NCBI RefSeq assembly: GCF_019175385.1
Contig: NC_083344.1
Span: 56,854,782-56,918,781, forward strand
DNA: 64,000 nucleotides
Direction of reading: 5' to 3'
Source: Lycium barbarum
Lineage: Eukaryota; Streptophyta; Magnoliopsida; Solanales; Solanaceae
The stretch's first letter is position 1; every line of letters begins with the position of its first letter. The translations under genes and the position numbers were made by a program. The notes beneath the pieces are model-generated. The model ran no database searches. It was not told the DNA's origin and was given only the letters and a program-made list of their open reading frames with translations. Below are positions 1 to 11,938 of the stretch, piece by piece.

Positions 1-533
1 GAATGCGGAAACGATGAAATGGACGACCTATCTTCCGAAACAACTATACCATGTTGTAGAGGACCCTTGAATTAGAGGAAATACAACAAGAAAATAATTT
101 TTAGAACAAGATTTCATGGGGGTAAAATTCCCCCACCTTGGCCGAAATGGCCATGGTGCTTTTCTCCTTGTTCTTTCTTTTCTTTTTCTAAAGCTTTCTT
201 GAACCTTCTTGAAGACTCCCCCCTCTTATATAATTAATCACATGATTAATTAAATTGGGTTTGGGCCATGGCACTTGGCCGGCCACCCCTTTAAAATTGG
301 GCCTTAATTTCCTTTTTTTTTTTAGCCCAATGACTTATAATTCTCGTTTTGAAATTCCCGAAACAAATTTTCGAAATTCCAATTGTGCCCTTGGCCTTCC
401 TCCGCGTTTCCAAACCAATATTTTTCATGAACAACACACACATGTGTGAATTCAAATCAACATATAGTCTCATTCCTTACAAATCAAAATCATTTCAAAT
501 TTTCCCGAACACTCAAAAGTACGGGATATAACA
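1..533 (-). mobile_element. E1: 5' part of a Ty3-type LTR, runs off the window
   Basis: On the minus strand this begins with TGTTATATCCCGTAC at 533, a Ty3-type LTR start, and continues past base 1. Positions 1-140 closely match 6858-7010 inside solo LTR E3, so E1 belongs to that long-LTR group, although the first few hundred bases diverge. It interrupts the 3' LTR of E2: the E2 5' LTR is continuous across the matching point near 10392. The second flank is outside the window, so no target duplication can be read. No gene is seen here; small ORFs are chance. Confidence 0.75.
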
Positions 534-1011
534 GTAAACCCAGTTTACGGTCTGTATTCTAGTTTATGGGCTGTATTTCGTGGTCGTATTTAAGCATAAC
601 AAAACCAGAAAGGAATGCTGGGGATCATGGTGATTTACGATCGCAGTTTACGGGCCGTATTTCAATTTACGGTCCGTATTCCAAGTCGTATTTAATCATT
701 TGAACATTTAGCAGAAATTTTGAATTTTTGTGAGTTGGAATACGACATGGCAGTTTACGGGCCGTATACCACTTCACGATCCGTATTCCATTTTACGACC
801 AACTGGGCCAAAATGCAAATCAACATCTTTTCACATTTTCGAAACCTATGATTGGTCATTGTGGAGCATAACCTATCTATTATTGTAATTCCCTTTGAAA
901 AATTACTTAGGGTCGTCAAACGTCATTCCCTTCTGATTAAAACATCGTATAGTCATATTCTTCGTTAGTCTATTCATTGTACGTTCACGGGGAAATTTCC
1001 GAGGTGTAACA
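534..1011 (-). repeat. E2 3' LTR, 5' part only
   Basis: Starts TGTTACACCTCGG at 1011 on the minus strand, right after the polypurine tract, and matches 10851 to about 10390 of the E2 5' LTR. It is interrupted at 533/534 by E1. It carries several ACGG-N-CCGT palindromes (about 536-800) in the U3 part. Confidence 0.85.
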
Positions 1012-1049
1012 TTCTTTCCTCCCTTTTGGAACATTCGTCCTTGAATGTT
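1012..1049 (-). promoter_or_regulatory. E2 polypurine tract and upstream hairpin
   Basis: Minus strand: an inverted repeat AACATTCA-AGGA-CGAATGTT (1049-1030, one mismatched pair) is followed by the purine run AAAAGGGAGGAAAGAA (1028-1013) directly before the 3' LTR. This is the plus-strand priming site of reverse transcription. Confidence 0.8.
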
Positions 1050-1217
1050 AAGTCATCGGGATTCTAGAAAAAAAAATCACCAGAGTTTCCTCTGTAATAT
1101 GGCACTACCATCCTGTCATATGAACCCATAATATCATTGCCTCATAGGGCTACATCACAATATCAACATGTCTATGGCCACACACGACCAAAAGCATGAG
1201 AAGTAAGCATATATACC
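1050..1217 (-). other. E2 3' untranslated stretch
   Basis: Non-coding gap between the chromodomain stop and the polypurine hairpin. It holds a GAGGAAACTCTGG-like segment also present at the same place in E8 (about 51713-51745) and, in related form, in E9 and E10. The non-autonomous elements therefore kept this 3' region. Confidence 0.6.
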
Positions 1218-2569
1218 TTATATCGTTGGCGTTTCATCTTGAATATCTCCTGGGAGTTGAAATAAATGTGGGTGCTCGGACTTCATACTCTCTTCCGCTT
1301 CCCAAGTCATTTCTTCTTGGTTATTGTTTCGCCACAAGACTTTAACTGAAGCTACCTCTTTATTCCGAAGTTTTCGCACCTGTCTGTCTAGAATAGCAAT
1401 AGGAACTTCTTCATAGGTTAGCTTTTCTGTCACTTGCACATCATTTATCGGGATAATCTTTGTGGGATCTCCAACATACTTGCGGAGCATCGAAACGTGG
1501 AAGACTGGATGGACTGATTCAAGCTCCGAAGGCAAGTCCAATTCATAGGCGACATGACCCACCTTGTGAATAATTTTATAGGGTCAAATATATTTAGGAC
1601 TTAACTTCCCTCTCTTGCCAAATCTCATCACCCCTTTCATTGGCGACACTTTCAAAAATACCCAATCCTCAATCTGAAATTCCATGTCGCGTCGGCGATT
1701 GTCTGCATAAGACTTTTTGCAACTTTGGGCTGTCAACAACCGATCTCGGATCACCTTAACCTTTTCCACCGCTTGCTGAATCAATTCAGGGCCTACCAGT
1801 TGTGCTTCCCCTATTTTGAACCATCCGATTGGGGACCTACATTTTCTTCCATACAAAGATTCATATGGAGCCATTTGAATACTAGTATGGTAACTATTGT
1901 TATACGCAAATTCGATTAGCGGCAAATGATCATCCCAACTTCCACCGAAATCCAGCACACACGCTCGTAGCATATCTTCCAAGGTTTGAATAGTGCGTTC
2001 GGCTTGCCCATCGGTCTGTGGGTGGAATGTCGTGCTAAGCTTCACTTGGGTACCTAGACCCTCTTGAAAAGACTTCCAGAACTTGGCTGTAAATTGTGCT
2101 CCTCTGTCTATAATAATAGATAATGGAATACCATGAAGTCGTACAATTTCCTTGAGATATAACCTCGCATAATCTTCGGCTTAGTATGTGGTTCTAACTG
2201 AAAGAAAATGGGCTGCTTTCGTCAATCTATCCACGCTCACCCATATAGAATCACCACGGGAACGAGGTAACCCCACAATAAAATCCACGTTGATCACTTC
2301 CCATTTCCAAGTAGGGATTTCCATTGCTTGCAATAAGCCTCCTGGCTTTTGATGTTCAATATTTACTTGTTGGCAATTTGGACATTGGGCTACAAATTCT
2401 GCTATATATCTCTTCATGCCATCCCACCAATATATTTGTTTAAGGTCATGATACATCTTGGTTGCACCTGGGTGAATAGAATACCGGGAACAATGTGCTT
2501 CTTCTAGAATTCGTCGGCGTAAGTCTGCCACATTCGGCGCACATAACTTACCTCGGTATCTAAGAATTC
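1218..2569 (-). pseudogene. E2 integrase with chromodomain (broken)
   Basis: Integrase joins retrotransposon cDNA into chromosomes; the C-terminal chromodomain steers it to chromatin. Reading minus from 2569: linker, zinc-binding region (HCSRYSIHP, then CPNCQQ), catalytic core with VDRLTKAAHFL, the [17 protein letters not shown] segment holding the catalytic Glu, then a chromodomain with TYEEVPIAILDRQ and EEMTWEAEE. One reading frame runs throughout with two in-frame stops, near 2187 (TTY then stop) and 1586 (KYI then stop). The upstream end is fused to the first residues of protease by deletion. It cannot encode a working enzyme as it stands. Confidence 0.9.
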
Positions 2570-3486
2570 TATCAATTCATACACATCATGGGAAAATATA
2601 GACAATGTACCTGTAACCACATTCGGAGAGGACTCAAGATCCTGCCGTCCGGCTAAAGCATATACATAGGGTTGAGTAGCACCTAGAGTAGATGCTGCCC
2701 CTCTGCCTCTACCTCGGCCTGCTGACATCTGGGAAGTCTGCCCTACCGGACGCACTAAGGAAAAACCAGCTGCTGAACCTATGGGTTGGACCCTACTTCT
2801 ACCATACCGCGAGGGACAATCTCGCATCAAATGCCCAGTCTGTCCACTAATATAACAAGCATCCGTGTCCCGACGACTTAGCCCTGAGTGCAATTTCCGG
2901 CACCGGCTACATTATGGAAATGGTGGTCTCCTCTGACTATACTCACCCCCAAACTGAGAACCCAAAGCTCTCGAACTCTTACCCTGTCCTGAAGGAGAAG
3001 AGGGATCAAATCCCCTATCCGCGATTCGTAGAGGCGCACTGGTCACTGACTGACCTGAGTGTCGGGAATAGGTCTGCCTCGATCCCCCTCTATAATCACT
3101 GCCTATGCCCATAGATCTAGCCTTTTTGCTTTGTCTTCTATCACTGTCGCGATCACCCCTTTGTGGTTGTTGCCGTCCCTCTAAGTTCTGGGTATGGGCT
3201 TGTATTCGGGAAATATCCATCCCTTCTTGCAAAGAGGCCATCAAGCAATCCTTGAACAAATATGGCCTCAAGCCACTCACAAACCTATGTACACGATCTC
3301 CCATGTCGGCCACCATAGTCGGGGCATATCTAGCCAAAGAATTAAATTGCATGCTATACACCCAGGCACTCATATTTCCTTGCCTCAGATGTAGAAATCT
3401 ATTCGCTCTAGCCCGACGGACCTCGGGTGGCAAATAGTGACGAATAAATGCATCCACGAATTCTTGCCAAACCGGAGGAGGCACAT
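2570..3486 (-). pseudogene. E2 gag C-terminal half, zinc knuckle, protease stub
   Basis: Continuation of E2 gag after the E3 insertion. It shows the gag core (VPPPVWQEFVDAFI, YLPPEVRRARANRFLHLRQ, LARYAPTMVADMGDRVHRFV), a basic Ser/Arg-rich region, and a zinc knuckle reading CYISGQTGHLMRDC, in which the second Cys of CX2CX4HX4C has become Ser. A stop lies near 2913. After the knuckle comes a Gly/Arg-rich linker and the start of protease (GRQDLESSPNVVTG, DVYELI), then the deletion junction. Gag packages genomic RNA into virus-like particles in the cytoplasm. It is non-functional here. Confidence 0.88.
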
Positions 3487-3909
3487 TGTCACACCCCGAC
3501 ATTACTAGGGTGTGATGGGCACCCGACCCTTACTTAGGGCCGAGCGAACCCTCAGACTTTTGCTGCACATAAAGTTACGCCAAACTTTTAAATCAAATCA
3601 GATAAAATACATAGCAAATTTTTTTTTTCACAAATATTCTTTTCAGAAATATTCCTTCTCGAATCTTCCAAGCGAACAAATCTGTAGTCATACACAATTC
3701 AATACACAACACAGACCAACATATCGGCTGATGGAGCCGCTTACAGACTGACACACCATACCCACGACGCTGTCTGCAAAGTCTCTAACATCATACAGAA
3801 ACCATAACACGCATACCAAACCCTGACTCGGCAGTCCTCCAGGAGCAATTGGAGTTCGCCACCACTGCTGAAATATCTTTTATAGTGTCCTTATCTCGTC
3901 TGGGAGTAC

Positions 3910-3968
3910 CTGCGCGGCATGAAACGCAGCCCCCCAAAGAACCGGGGGTCAGTACGGAATATGTACTG
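3910..3968 (-). promoter_or_regulatory. Three-hairpin LTR module (E3)
   Basis: Minus strand: stem 1 CAGTAC/GTACTG, stem 2 CCCCC/GGGGG, stem 3 CTGCG/CGCAG, in that order, followed by GTAC. All three stems are intact; the loop of stem 2 differs from other copies (GGTTCTTT). Confidence 0.75.
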
Positions 3969-4284
3969 AGTATGTAAGACATAGAATACAGAAAGCAGAA
4001 CCATAATCGAAACAAACAGTACCAAGGGTGAGCATATTATCCAGATTGCCAAATTACTTACTTCTTAGACACAGATCATATAGATCTATACCGACCATAC
4101 AGACCGACACAGACCGTACCGACCAATACAGATCATACAGACCGTACCAATCATACAGAGCGTAACAAAATCATACAGAGCATACAGAATGTCGACATAC
4201 TTACTTTCCAGACACAGATCGCACATACCGATACCAGATGTCAGAAGGAGTGTGGCACGTACAGAACGCACAGATAAGGTCAAA

Positions 4285-4605
4285 CGTCAGACGGAGTACA
4301 GAACGTACTGAATACTAAGATGATGCCATATATCGGACGGTATACAGAACGTACAGATTACTCAGATGGTGTCATATATTGGACGGAATACAGAACGTAC
4401 AGATTACTCAGATAATGTCATATATCGGACGGAATACAGAACGTACAAATTACTCAGATAATATCATATATCGGACGGAATACAGAACGTACAGATTACT
4501 CAGATGATGTCATATATCGGACGGAATACAGAACGTACAGATGATGTCATATATCGGACAGAATGCAGAACATACAGAATACTCAGATGATGTCAGAACA
4601 TACAG
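4285..4605. repeat. 46-bp tandem array in E3
   Basis: About six head-to-tail copies of a ~46-bp unit containing ATATCGGACGGAATACAGAA and CAGATTACTCAGATGATGTC, with substitutions between copies and the last ones shortened. It has no spacer structure, so it is not CRISPR. It explains part of the unusual length of the E3 LTR. Confidence 0.85.
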
Positions 4606-4639
4606 AATACTCAGAATCGTATGTCACATATGCGTATAA

Positions 4640-4995
4640 CAGAACCCGGCCCTGTGATAAGGGACGCGGTAAAAAGAATCATAATATATCAAATTCATGT
4701 ATCATATATGCATATATCAGAACCGACCCTCCAGTGAGGGGTGCGGTAACAGAGCCCGACCCTCTAGTATGGGACGCGGTGAACAGACAGATCATATGCC
4801 ATCCTGGCCACCACCCCATATCATCATATCATCATACCATATAACAGAGCCCGGCCCGCCTATGAGGGACACGGTGAACAATGCAGAGGAATGCGCACAA
4901 TAACAGAACCTGGCCCGGGACGCAGTGAATCATATCGTAGCGGACACACGAGGACATAACAGAACCTGGCCCGGGAAGCAGTGAAAGATACATTG
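4640..4995. repeat. Degenerate repeats with CCCGGCCC...GGACGCGGTGAA cores
   Basis: Four to five loosely spaced repeats, each with a C-rich block (CCCGGCC or CCCGACCC) and a GGGACGCGGTGAA-like block 10-15 bp later. The same paired blocks occur in the LTRs of E2, E4, E5, E11 and E12, so this is a shared LTR component and not a feature of E3 alone. Confidence 0.6.
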
Positions 4996-5387
4996 AGTCA
5001 TGCACGAGCAGAGTCGTGAGAAACCACATGCATAGGAATCAAGACTCGACAGACCAGTATACTTATCGATACCTGGGGGCTCGGAACAGATTTCAGGTCA
5101 ATCCGACGTAGTATGAGAAAGTTACGTGCGTTCGAAGTACAGAACGCTGTATAAGCGTTTCAGAAGCCTTTATCGGGGAATCAAAGTCATAGTCATATCA
5201 GACACCTTCAGATGTCCTTACGAATCAGATCAAATAGAGATTTTGGAACCATACTTACGTATAAGAAAAATTTAGACGTCTTAATACAGAAACCTCTTCG
5301 AACATTTCAGAGCAATCCGAGATCGTATACGAAAGTTAGGGACATTAAATCTTACAGAAGTTCTCGAACCAGGATAAACATATCAGA

Positions 5388-5625
5388 ATGCTCTTATCAG
5401 GATACTGATTTCAGAATTCTCATATCAGGATACTTATATCGGAATACTTATATCAGCATACTTACATCAAAATACTTATATCAAAATACTCATATCGACA
5501 CACTTATATCAGAAGACTGATATCAAAATGCTTATATCAAGACAATTATATCAAAATACTTATATCAGAATACTTATATCAAAATACGTATATCCGAATA
5601 CTTGTACCAAAATACTTATATCAAG
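5388..5625. repeat. 15-bp tandem array in E3
   Basis: About sixteen imperfect copies of a 15-bp unit, ATACTTATATCAAAA. It is AT-rich and has no coding sense. Confidence 0.9.
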
Positions 5626-7574
5626 GGATAAACTAGGATCACAAACTCAGGTCAAGAAGTGAATTAGAATCATAATCAGACTCAGCATCACAGAACAGAG
5701 TTACCCCAAGGCAGCATATCACATTATACCTTACTTGGCTCTAGGACATGCCAAAGAAAGAAAGGGTAAGCCTTACATACCTGTGCCGCGACCAACTAGT
5801 TACGCTTGTGCATCCAATTTGTTTGCCTACATGCAAGAGAGTTCATCCATTCATTAGTTCCTTCGTCAAGTACTTGCCTCACCCTTTCAATACATTCATT
5901 TATATTCTGCTGAAATTTCAGCAGCATCTCCCCTGTAAATGTACCAACCCCGAGAATATGGCTCGGCCCAATTCAACAACAACCCAACCAACAACCAAGC
6001 TATGGCATCAATAATCAATTCAAGAATACATTCTAACATTAAACGCTCTTTTTACATAATCCGATAACATTCACAATATTCCAACTAATATCAACGTTTA
6101 TGCATTCGATTACTAATCCAAGACCATTCAAACAATATTCACGAATGCTTTAAACAATTGACACAATTTTTCAAACAACCCAACAATGCACCATGGAACC
6201 CGAAATCTTCCAACTTCCATAGGAACCATCACAACACATTTCTTTCTTCAAACTTCACAAACTACACCAACAAACCACACTTTAACAACATTATTATCAT
6301 GATTACAAGAAACTACATTTAATTCAAATTGGCTTCCAAAAACAGCCCGCAACAATTACGACACCATCTTAGATCATTAAGCTCTCATTTACATCACATA
6401 ATCCACAACACAACGACCCAAACATACTAAATAAAATTAGTTCATTCTTTGACATACAAAACAGTCCATTTTCGGCCAGCCATTCAACACACACATTCCA
6501 TAATTTTCATCCATTTTTTGTACATCACAACAACACATAATCATGCTAAATACACTTAATTCATCATTTCTACACACCACACACACACACGGCTACACAC
6601 ACTAATCTCAACTCCAACTTGAATCATCAAGTTCTCATTTTCATCATAGGATACTTATCAACAACAATCATATTACCATATAAAAATTATTCCATTTTTT
6701 TCCTACACAACATGTACACACACGGCCAAGCCTCCAACATGCATGTTTTCATGCTTCTCTTCCATTTCCACATACCACAACATACACAAACCATTTATAA
6801 CATATAAGAGAGGATTAATTCTTACCTCTTCCTCCCAACTTCTTTACTCAACCAAAGTGCGGAAAACAATGAAACGGATGGCCTATCTTCCGAAACAATT
6901 ATACCACGTTGTAGAGGACCCTTGAATTAGTAGGAATACCACAAGAAAATAATTTTAGGAGCAAAATTTCAAGGGGCAAAAATTGGAGAGCTTGGCCGAA
7001 ATGGCCATGGTTGTGGCTCCCCTTCTTTCTTTGTTTCCCTTTTCTTGAAAATTCTAGAATTAAAATGAAAATTTTGTCTTCCTTTCAAGAATTAATCATA
7101 TATATATATGTAAGATCCCAACATGTGAGGGGCACATGCCCCTCTCTAGAGGTTTCTTTCATTTTTTTTCCATTTTTTTTTTTTTGGATTTTCCTTTAAA
7201 GTTGGTCAAAGAAGACCATTTGTCTTCTTAAGCAAGTTTTGACCCCTTCTTCTCTTTAATTCAAAAATAGCCCTTATAGTTAATAAACTTTGGACATGCA
7301 CCATGCATGTCACACGGCCAACATGGCCATTTCATGAACTTCTTGGACCTTGCAAAATTCCCATTTTGCCCCTATTCTTTCCGCAATATTTCCATAGGCC
7401 ATTTTGCGAATTTCTCTTCTTGTCCTTAGCCTCTCACAATATTTCCATACTAATAACAGTCATAAATAATATTTATAACAACTTGTGCATTAATATAATT
7501 TTGAAATTGGTTTCGCCCTTAACTTCCCACGACGACTCTGAATTAACCAAACGTACAAAATACGGGCTATAACA

Positions 7575-8078
7575 CGCATTCTCTCCTCTTGATAATACCC
7601 AGTTGTTGTACTATAAAACTGCCACATCCCGGAGTCTATAAGATGCCAACTCCACGGATTCAGTTTTGGAGGCATGGACAATCTTCAATGTCCTCAACAT
7701 CTCATCTATGATACTTTGCGGGTCTTTATCCGGCTTTGACCCGAAGAATTCCGGAGGATTTAGGCTCATAAAACCACGGGCTTTGGTAGTTGCTGCCCGA
7801 TCACTTGAACTCACATTTTGTTGTTGTGCCTGCGCGGCGACCAATTGCGTCAATAACTGAATGGCCTCGGTCACTTGTTGACCCGAAGCAACCGGTGGAG
7901 GGATTGGAGCTGGAGCTCCTCCTTGTTCTTCCACATTAGGCGGGGTAGAAGAAGTATTAGACAAGGCCTCATTATGTGATTCGCCTTCTTCTATATTCAT
8001 CGGAGGCTCTCTTTCTACGCGCCTCTTTGTCGTAGTCTTGCCCTTCTGGGCGGCTGTAGCTTTTACCTTTGGCGGCAT
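7575..8078 (-). pseudogene. E2 gag N-terminal half
   Basis: Starts at ATG 8078 with MPPKVKATAAQKGK, the start shared with E8 and E11; an upstream in-frame ATG at 8090 is not conserved. It continues through a low-complexity Pro/Glu region, LLTQLVAAQAQQ, then NPPEFFGSKPDKDPQSIIDE and ELASYRLRDVAVL. A TAG stop follows at about 7613. The frame continues to 7575, where E3 was inserted; the rest of gag lies at 3486 and below. Gag is the capsid/RNA-binding protein of the element. Confidence 0.88.
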
Positions 8079-8185
8079 TTGTGGAATCACAACACACTAT
8101 TAGGGAGGATAAAATCTCATACATGGCTTTATCGCACGATCTCATAGAAGAAAGATGGTCATTTTTCCTAAATTCCCTGTAGCCT

Positions 8186-8279
8186 CTTATTTATTGATGT
8201 GCCGCGCAACACACCATAAACAAGACTCTACTAGACACGGCTCGTAGACACTCCCTAGGACTGAACTGCTCTGATACCA
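8186..8279 (-). promoter_or_regulatory. E2 primer-binding site and leader hairpin
   Basis: TGGTATCAGAGC on the minus strand (8279-8268) pairs with the 3' end of initiator tRNA-Met and primes minus-strand DNA. Downstream (8224-8186) is the conserved leader stem, here with loop TTGCGCGG. The loop palindrome is weaker than in the other elements (GCGC/CGCG only). Confidence 0.8.
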
Positions 8280-8688
8280 CTTTTGTCACGACACAGCTAG
8301 GGGCCGCGACGGGTACCCGGGGCTAACAACCGAGCACCCCTCATTCTACTACTCATCTTACTCATTTAATGCTCTTTTACCAACTTTTATACTCATATTG
8401 TAGGAAAATCATATTTCATATGGAAACATAAATACTTTTATATACATGTGCCTCTCGGCCATCAAAATAACATATATACATAATAACAATCTCGTGAGAC
8501 CATCTAAACCTCACTGCCTATCTATGAGCCTCTACTGAAGTACTAGACATGTAGACGGGACAGGACCCCGTCGTGCCCACATATACAAATGTACACAAAA
8601 GAATAACCAAGCACCTCCGGAACAAAGGAGTGCTCTTAATCGGCTAACAGCTCCTACGAGTATGGCTCGAGCTCGCCTCCCTGTCTAC

Positions 8689-8745
8689 CTGTGGGCATGA
8701 ACACAGCGTCAAAAGAAAATGGACGTCAGTACGAATATTGTACTG
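8689..8745 (-). promoter_or_regulatory. Three-hairpin LTR module (E2)
   Basis: Minus strand: stem 1 CAGTAC/GTACTG is perfect; stem 2 is only CGTC/GACG with a longer loop; stem 3 is CTGTG/CACAG, a paired change from the usual CTGCG/CGCAG. Confidence 0.72.
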
Positions 8746-8960
8746 AGTATGTAAGACAAGAATGAAATAAATATATTAGGAGGATCGTGAGCCATAAGAG
8801 ACAGATATAACCTGCAAAAGTGTCGTACGCAAATACATTTCGTACATATATCATATTTTACATAATCATGGTACATATGTCATCACATCACATATCTCGT
8901 CACATCACAATCCTCATCGTTATCCCGCGTCCGGGTAACCATCATATGCCGTCCACTAGT

Positions 8961-9107
8961 GATGATCAAGCCCGACCCTCTAGGCTCGGTGAAACATCGC
9001 AGCCCGCCTTAGCGATGACCTGCCCGGCAATCTAGGCACGGTGGAACCATATGCAGCCCGCCTTAGCGGTGACAGGCCCGGCCATCTAGGCACGGTCGAA
9101 TCATATC
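8961..9107. repeat. Three ~55-bp repeats in E2 LTR
   Basis: Three imperfect copies containing CCCGGC(C/A)ATCTAGGCACGGT and CAGCCCGCCTTAGCG. This is the E2 version of the C-rich/GGTGAA repeat blocks found in the other LTRs. Confidence 0.7.
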
Positions 9108-10915
9108 GTCATATCGTCATATCGTCAATCATAATCCATCATTATTAAACATCTCATGAACGTATCGTAATCTTATCATAGCTCGGCATTTTCATACATA
9201 ACATAGGCATATTATAAGCTAGCATTATTGATCATCTTATAGACATATCATGACTTAGCATTATTTAACATTTATCATTAGGAACATACATTAACTTTGA
9301 AGACAACCATAACTCCATCGGGGTGACATAAGGTCGTAAACCCTCGATTATATTATGAACATTTACGAGTAGCCCGCCTCACCTTGAATGAAATAATAAA
9401 TAGGGTGAGTGTGAGTAATAATATCATGAACTCTCGAATCGCTATACTTTAACTCATCGTCATCACTATCATGCTCGTATGTAGCGTAGTATATTTACGG
9501 ACTCATAAGCTCTATCATATAGGAAGATCATGGGAAAAAAATGGAAGATTCATGCCTTTGAAGGATGGGATAAGCCTTACATACCTTTGTCATTTAATTA
9601 GCCTAGCGTTTGATTGTTCTCCTTCAATGTCACGTTCTACCTTCAAGAGAATTCGTACTAACGTTAGTTAGTAGACTATAAGAACGCGCTACTATTTATA
9701 GAGAAAATTGGACAGCACTTCCTTTGTTTGTACTGCTTTCCCCACATTCTATGTCAACTCTCAAATGTTCATAACAACATTCTCGATATGATGGACAACT
9801 CTCATCATTCATTTACAACATCCGTATTTCACAATTTATCTTCAATTTCTCCATAATCATGGCAATGGTTCATTGTCTCGTTTTCTCACATACAATACTC
9901 ATTCCATGGTCTAAATGTCATTCATAGCATTTTCATAATCACAAATTATTAATGATCAAGGCTCAATCCAAACCTTTACTCAACATTCTACTATTCACAC
10001 TTTCATGACCCATTTCTTACATCCTTCTATAATCTAAGTGTTTCAACTCTTCCATACCCTAAATAACATGTAAATGCCATAAAACTTACCTTATATGTTG
10101 TAGGAACAAGACTTGGGTGGTATTTTTCTTCTTGCACCAAAACCCTAGTTCACTTCTTTTGGGTTTTCTTGAGAGAGATGAACTTTAACTAGGTTCCATA
10201 CACTTTGTTTCAGGATTTGGTGTTATTGATCATGGATTTCCTTTGATTTTCTTGTAATGAAGGGTGGAGAGTATTGTAGAGGTTTCTAGAGAGAAGCATT
10301 ATGGAAAATGAAATGAATTTAATAAGCTTGGTCTCGTTTTAATGACTTAAAATCTGATCCGGAATGAATAGTAGTTGAAGTGAACAGTGGTTGTAAACCC
10401 AGTTTACGGTCTGTATTCCAGTTTATGGGCCATATTTTGTGGTCGTATTTAAGCATAACAAAATCAGAAAGGAATGTTGGGGATCATGGTGATTTACGAT
10501 CGCAGTTTACGGGCCGTATTTCAATTTACGGTCCGTATTCCAAGTCGTATTTAACCATTTGAACATTTAGCAGAAAGTTTGAAGTTTTGTGAGTTGGAAT
10601 ACGACATGGCAGTTTACGATCCGTATTCCATTTTACGACCAACTGGGCCAAAATGCAAATCTGCAACTTTTCACATTTTAAAAACCTATGATTGGTCATT
10701 GTGGAGCATAACCTATCTATTATTGCAATTGCCTTTGAAATCTTACTTAGGGTCGTCAAACGTCATTCCCTTCTGAGTAAAACATCGTATACTCGTATTC
10801 TTTGTTAGTCTATTCATTGTACGTTCACGGGGAAATTTCCGAGGTGTAACAACAATTCCATCATACTTCAATATTCTTACCTTATTCGACATGCATCTTT
10901 CGCATCGTAGCTTAC

Positions 10916-10976
10916 CTGTGTTCTTTGTAACTTCCAATATCATCAGTCACTTTCTTCCGTCAATGCTGTTCTTCTG
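10916..10976 (-). other. 61-nt exon-like segment (E4)
   Basis: On the minus strand a 3' splice-like TTGATTTCAG ends at 10977 and a 5' splice-like ACAG/GTAAGC begins at 10915, leaving exactly 61 nt. The matching segment in E10 (43394-43454) is also 61 nt and shares CTGATGATATTGGA. The reading frame is not preserved between the two. It could be a non-coding leader exon. Confidence 0.45.
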
Positions 10977-11079
10977 CTGAAATCAAGGGTTAGTATAAGG
11001 AATTTCATTTCCTATGACTGGCTTTATCGCACGATCTTAGATATGAAAGGAAGGTAACATCCTAAATGTCCTGTAGCTT

Positions 11080-11172
11080 CCTGTTTATAGATGTGGTGCA
11101 CAACACACCGATAAGCAAGACTCTACTAGACACGGTCTGTAGACACTCCGAGGATGAATTGCTTTGATACCA
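11080..11172 (-). promoter_or_regulatory. E4 primer-binding site and leader hairpin
   Basis: TGGTATCAAAGC (11172-11161, one mismatch to initiator tRNA-Met). The leader hairpin occupies 11119-11080: a 16-bp stem with mismatches and loop TTGTGCAC containing the palindrome GTGCAC. Confidence 0.78.
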
Positions 11173-11176
11173 CTTT

Positions 11177-11906
11177 TATCACGACCCAACCCCATGGGCC
11201 ATGACTAGTGCCCGAACTGGACACTCATATACGAACCTGCTAGATATAGTCAGACTGAAACTAAGGACAATATGGAAACTTGTAAAAACAAACGAAAGAT
11301 TCACAATGCTATATATCATAAACCTGTCCCCTGAGGAGTCACAGCTGACCAAAGCATAACACAATACGCAAGCCGACAAGGCTGCCACTATATAGGGGAA
11401 GATCCAAAACAAACCATATCGACACAGTAAGATACAACCCATATATGTCTACAGACCTCTAAGAGTGTACAAGTGAAATATGATGGGACAGGGCCCCGCC
11501 GTACCCCTGGACATGCATAAGTCGACATCAAAAGATCTGTACCAAAATAATCTAGGCTCCAGAACAATGGAGCTCTCCAAAACAGTTGAGAAGAAGTCCT
11601 AAGCTGGAGGATCAACAAACCGAGTGTATGTACCTGCGGGCATGAAACGTAGCCCCCCGAAGAAAGGGGGTCAGTACGAGATATGTACTGAGTATATAAA
11701 GCATGGAATACAATAAAGAAGATCAAGACTGAATAAAAGGTTACAGAAGGCAAGTATGATAATCAAGGATACCAATGCACCTGTTACTTACGAGATGAAA
11801 ATCATACATGTCTATATCATATAGTATATCCGACCCATTATGGAACTCGGTGAATAAAGTCATCATATACCATACTGACCCATCATGGGACTCGGTGCCA
11901 TCATCA

Positions 11907-11938
<32 letters not shown>

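Larger units (their letters stand above)
3487..7574 (-). mobile_element. E3: 4.1-kb solo LTR inside E2 gag
   Basis: Minus strand: begins TGTTATAGCCCGTATT at 7574 and ends GGGTGTGACA at 3487, with TG...CA termini. Flanks CGCAT (7575-7579) and CACAT (3482-3486) look like a 5-bp target duplication with one mismatch, and gag homology resumes exactly on each side. There is no primer site, gag or pol inside, so I read it as one very long solo LTR left by LTR-LTR recombination. It holds a three-hairpin module, a splice-donor-like CACAG/GTATGT (5780), and two tandem arrays. The many short ORFs inside are not supported. Confidence 0.8.
534..10851 (-). mobile_element. E2: Tekay-like Ty3/gypsy element, broken
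   Basis: Minus-strand element. Order along minus: 5' LTR (10851-8284), tRNA-Met primer site, gag, a short stub of protease, integrase with chromodomain, polypurine tract, 3' LTR (from 1011). Protease, RT and RNase H are missing through a deletion joined near 2570. Gag is split by solo LTR E3 and the 3' LTR is cut by E1. The 5' LTR begins directly in the leader of E4, so E2 inserted into E4. The chromodomain and the DPGST-type relatives nearby place it in the Tekay/Del group of chromoviruses. Confidence 0.85.
8284..10851 (-). repeat. E2 5' LTR
   Basis: A 2.57-kb LTR from TGTTACACCTCGG (10851) to CTGTGTCGTGACA (8284). Its U3 has several ACGG-N-CCGT palindromes (about 10390-10640). A donor-like AAAG/GTATGT lies at 9584 with GGCATG about 25 bp on, and the three-hairpin module at 8745-8689. 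It resembles the E8 LTR in both its start and its end. Confidence 0.88.

Noticed and set aside
5388..5625. Regular short repeats considered as a CRISPR array
   Set aside because: Units are contiguous without spacers and the DNA is plant nuclear; it is a tandem repeat.
11911..11938. (TA)n runs at 11911-11938 and 15327-15355 considered as origins or cruciforms
   Set aside because: Simple microsatellites at homologous places in E4 and E5 LTRs; nothing further supports a function.
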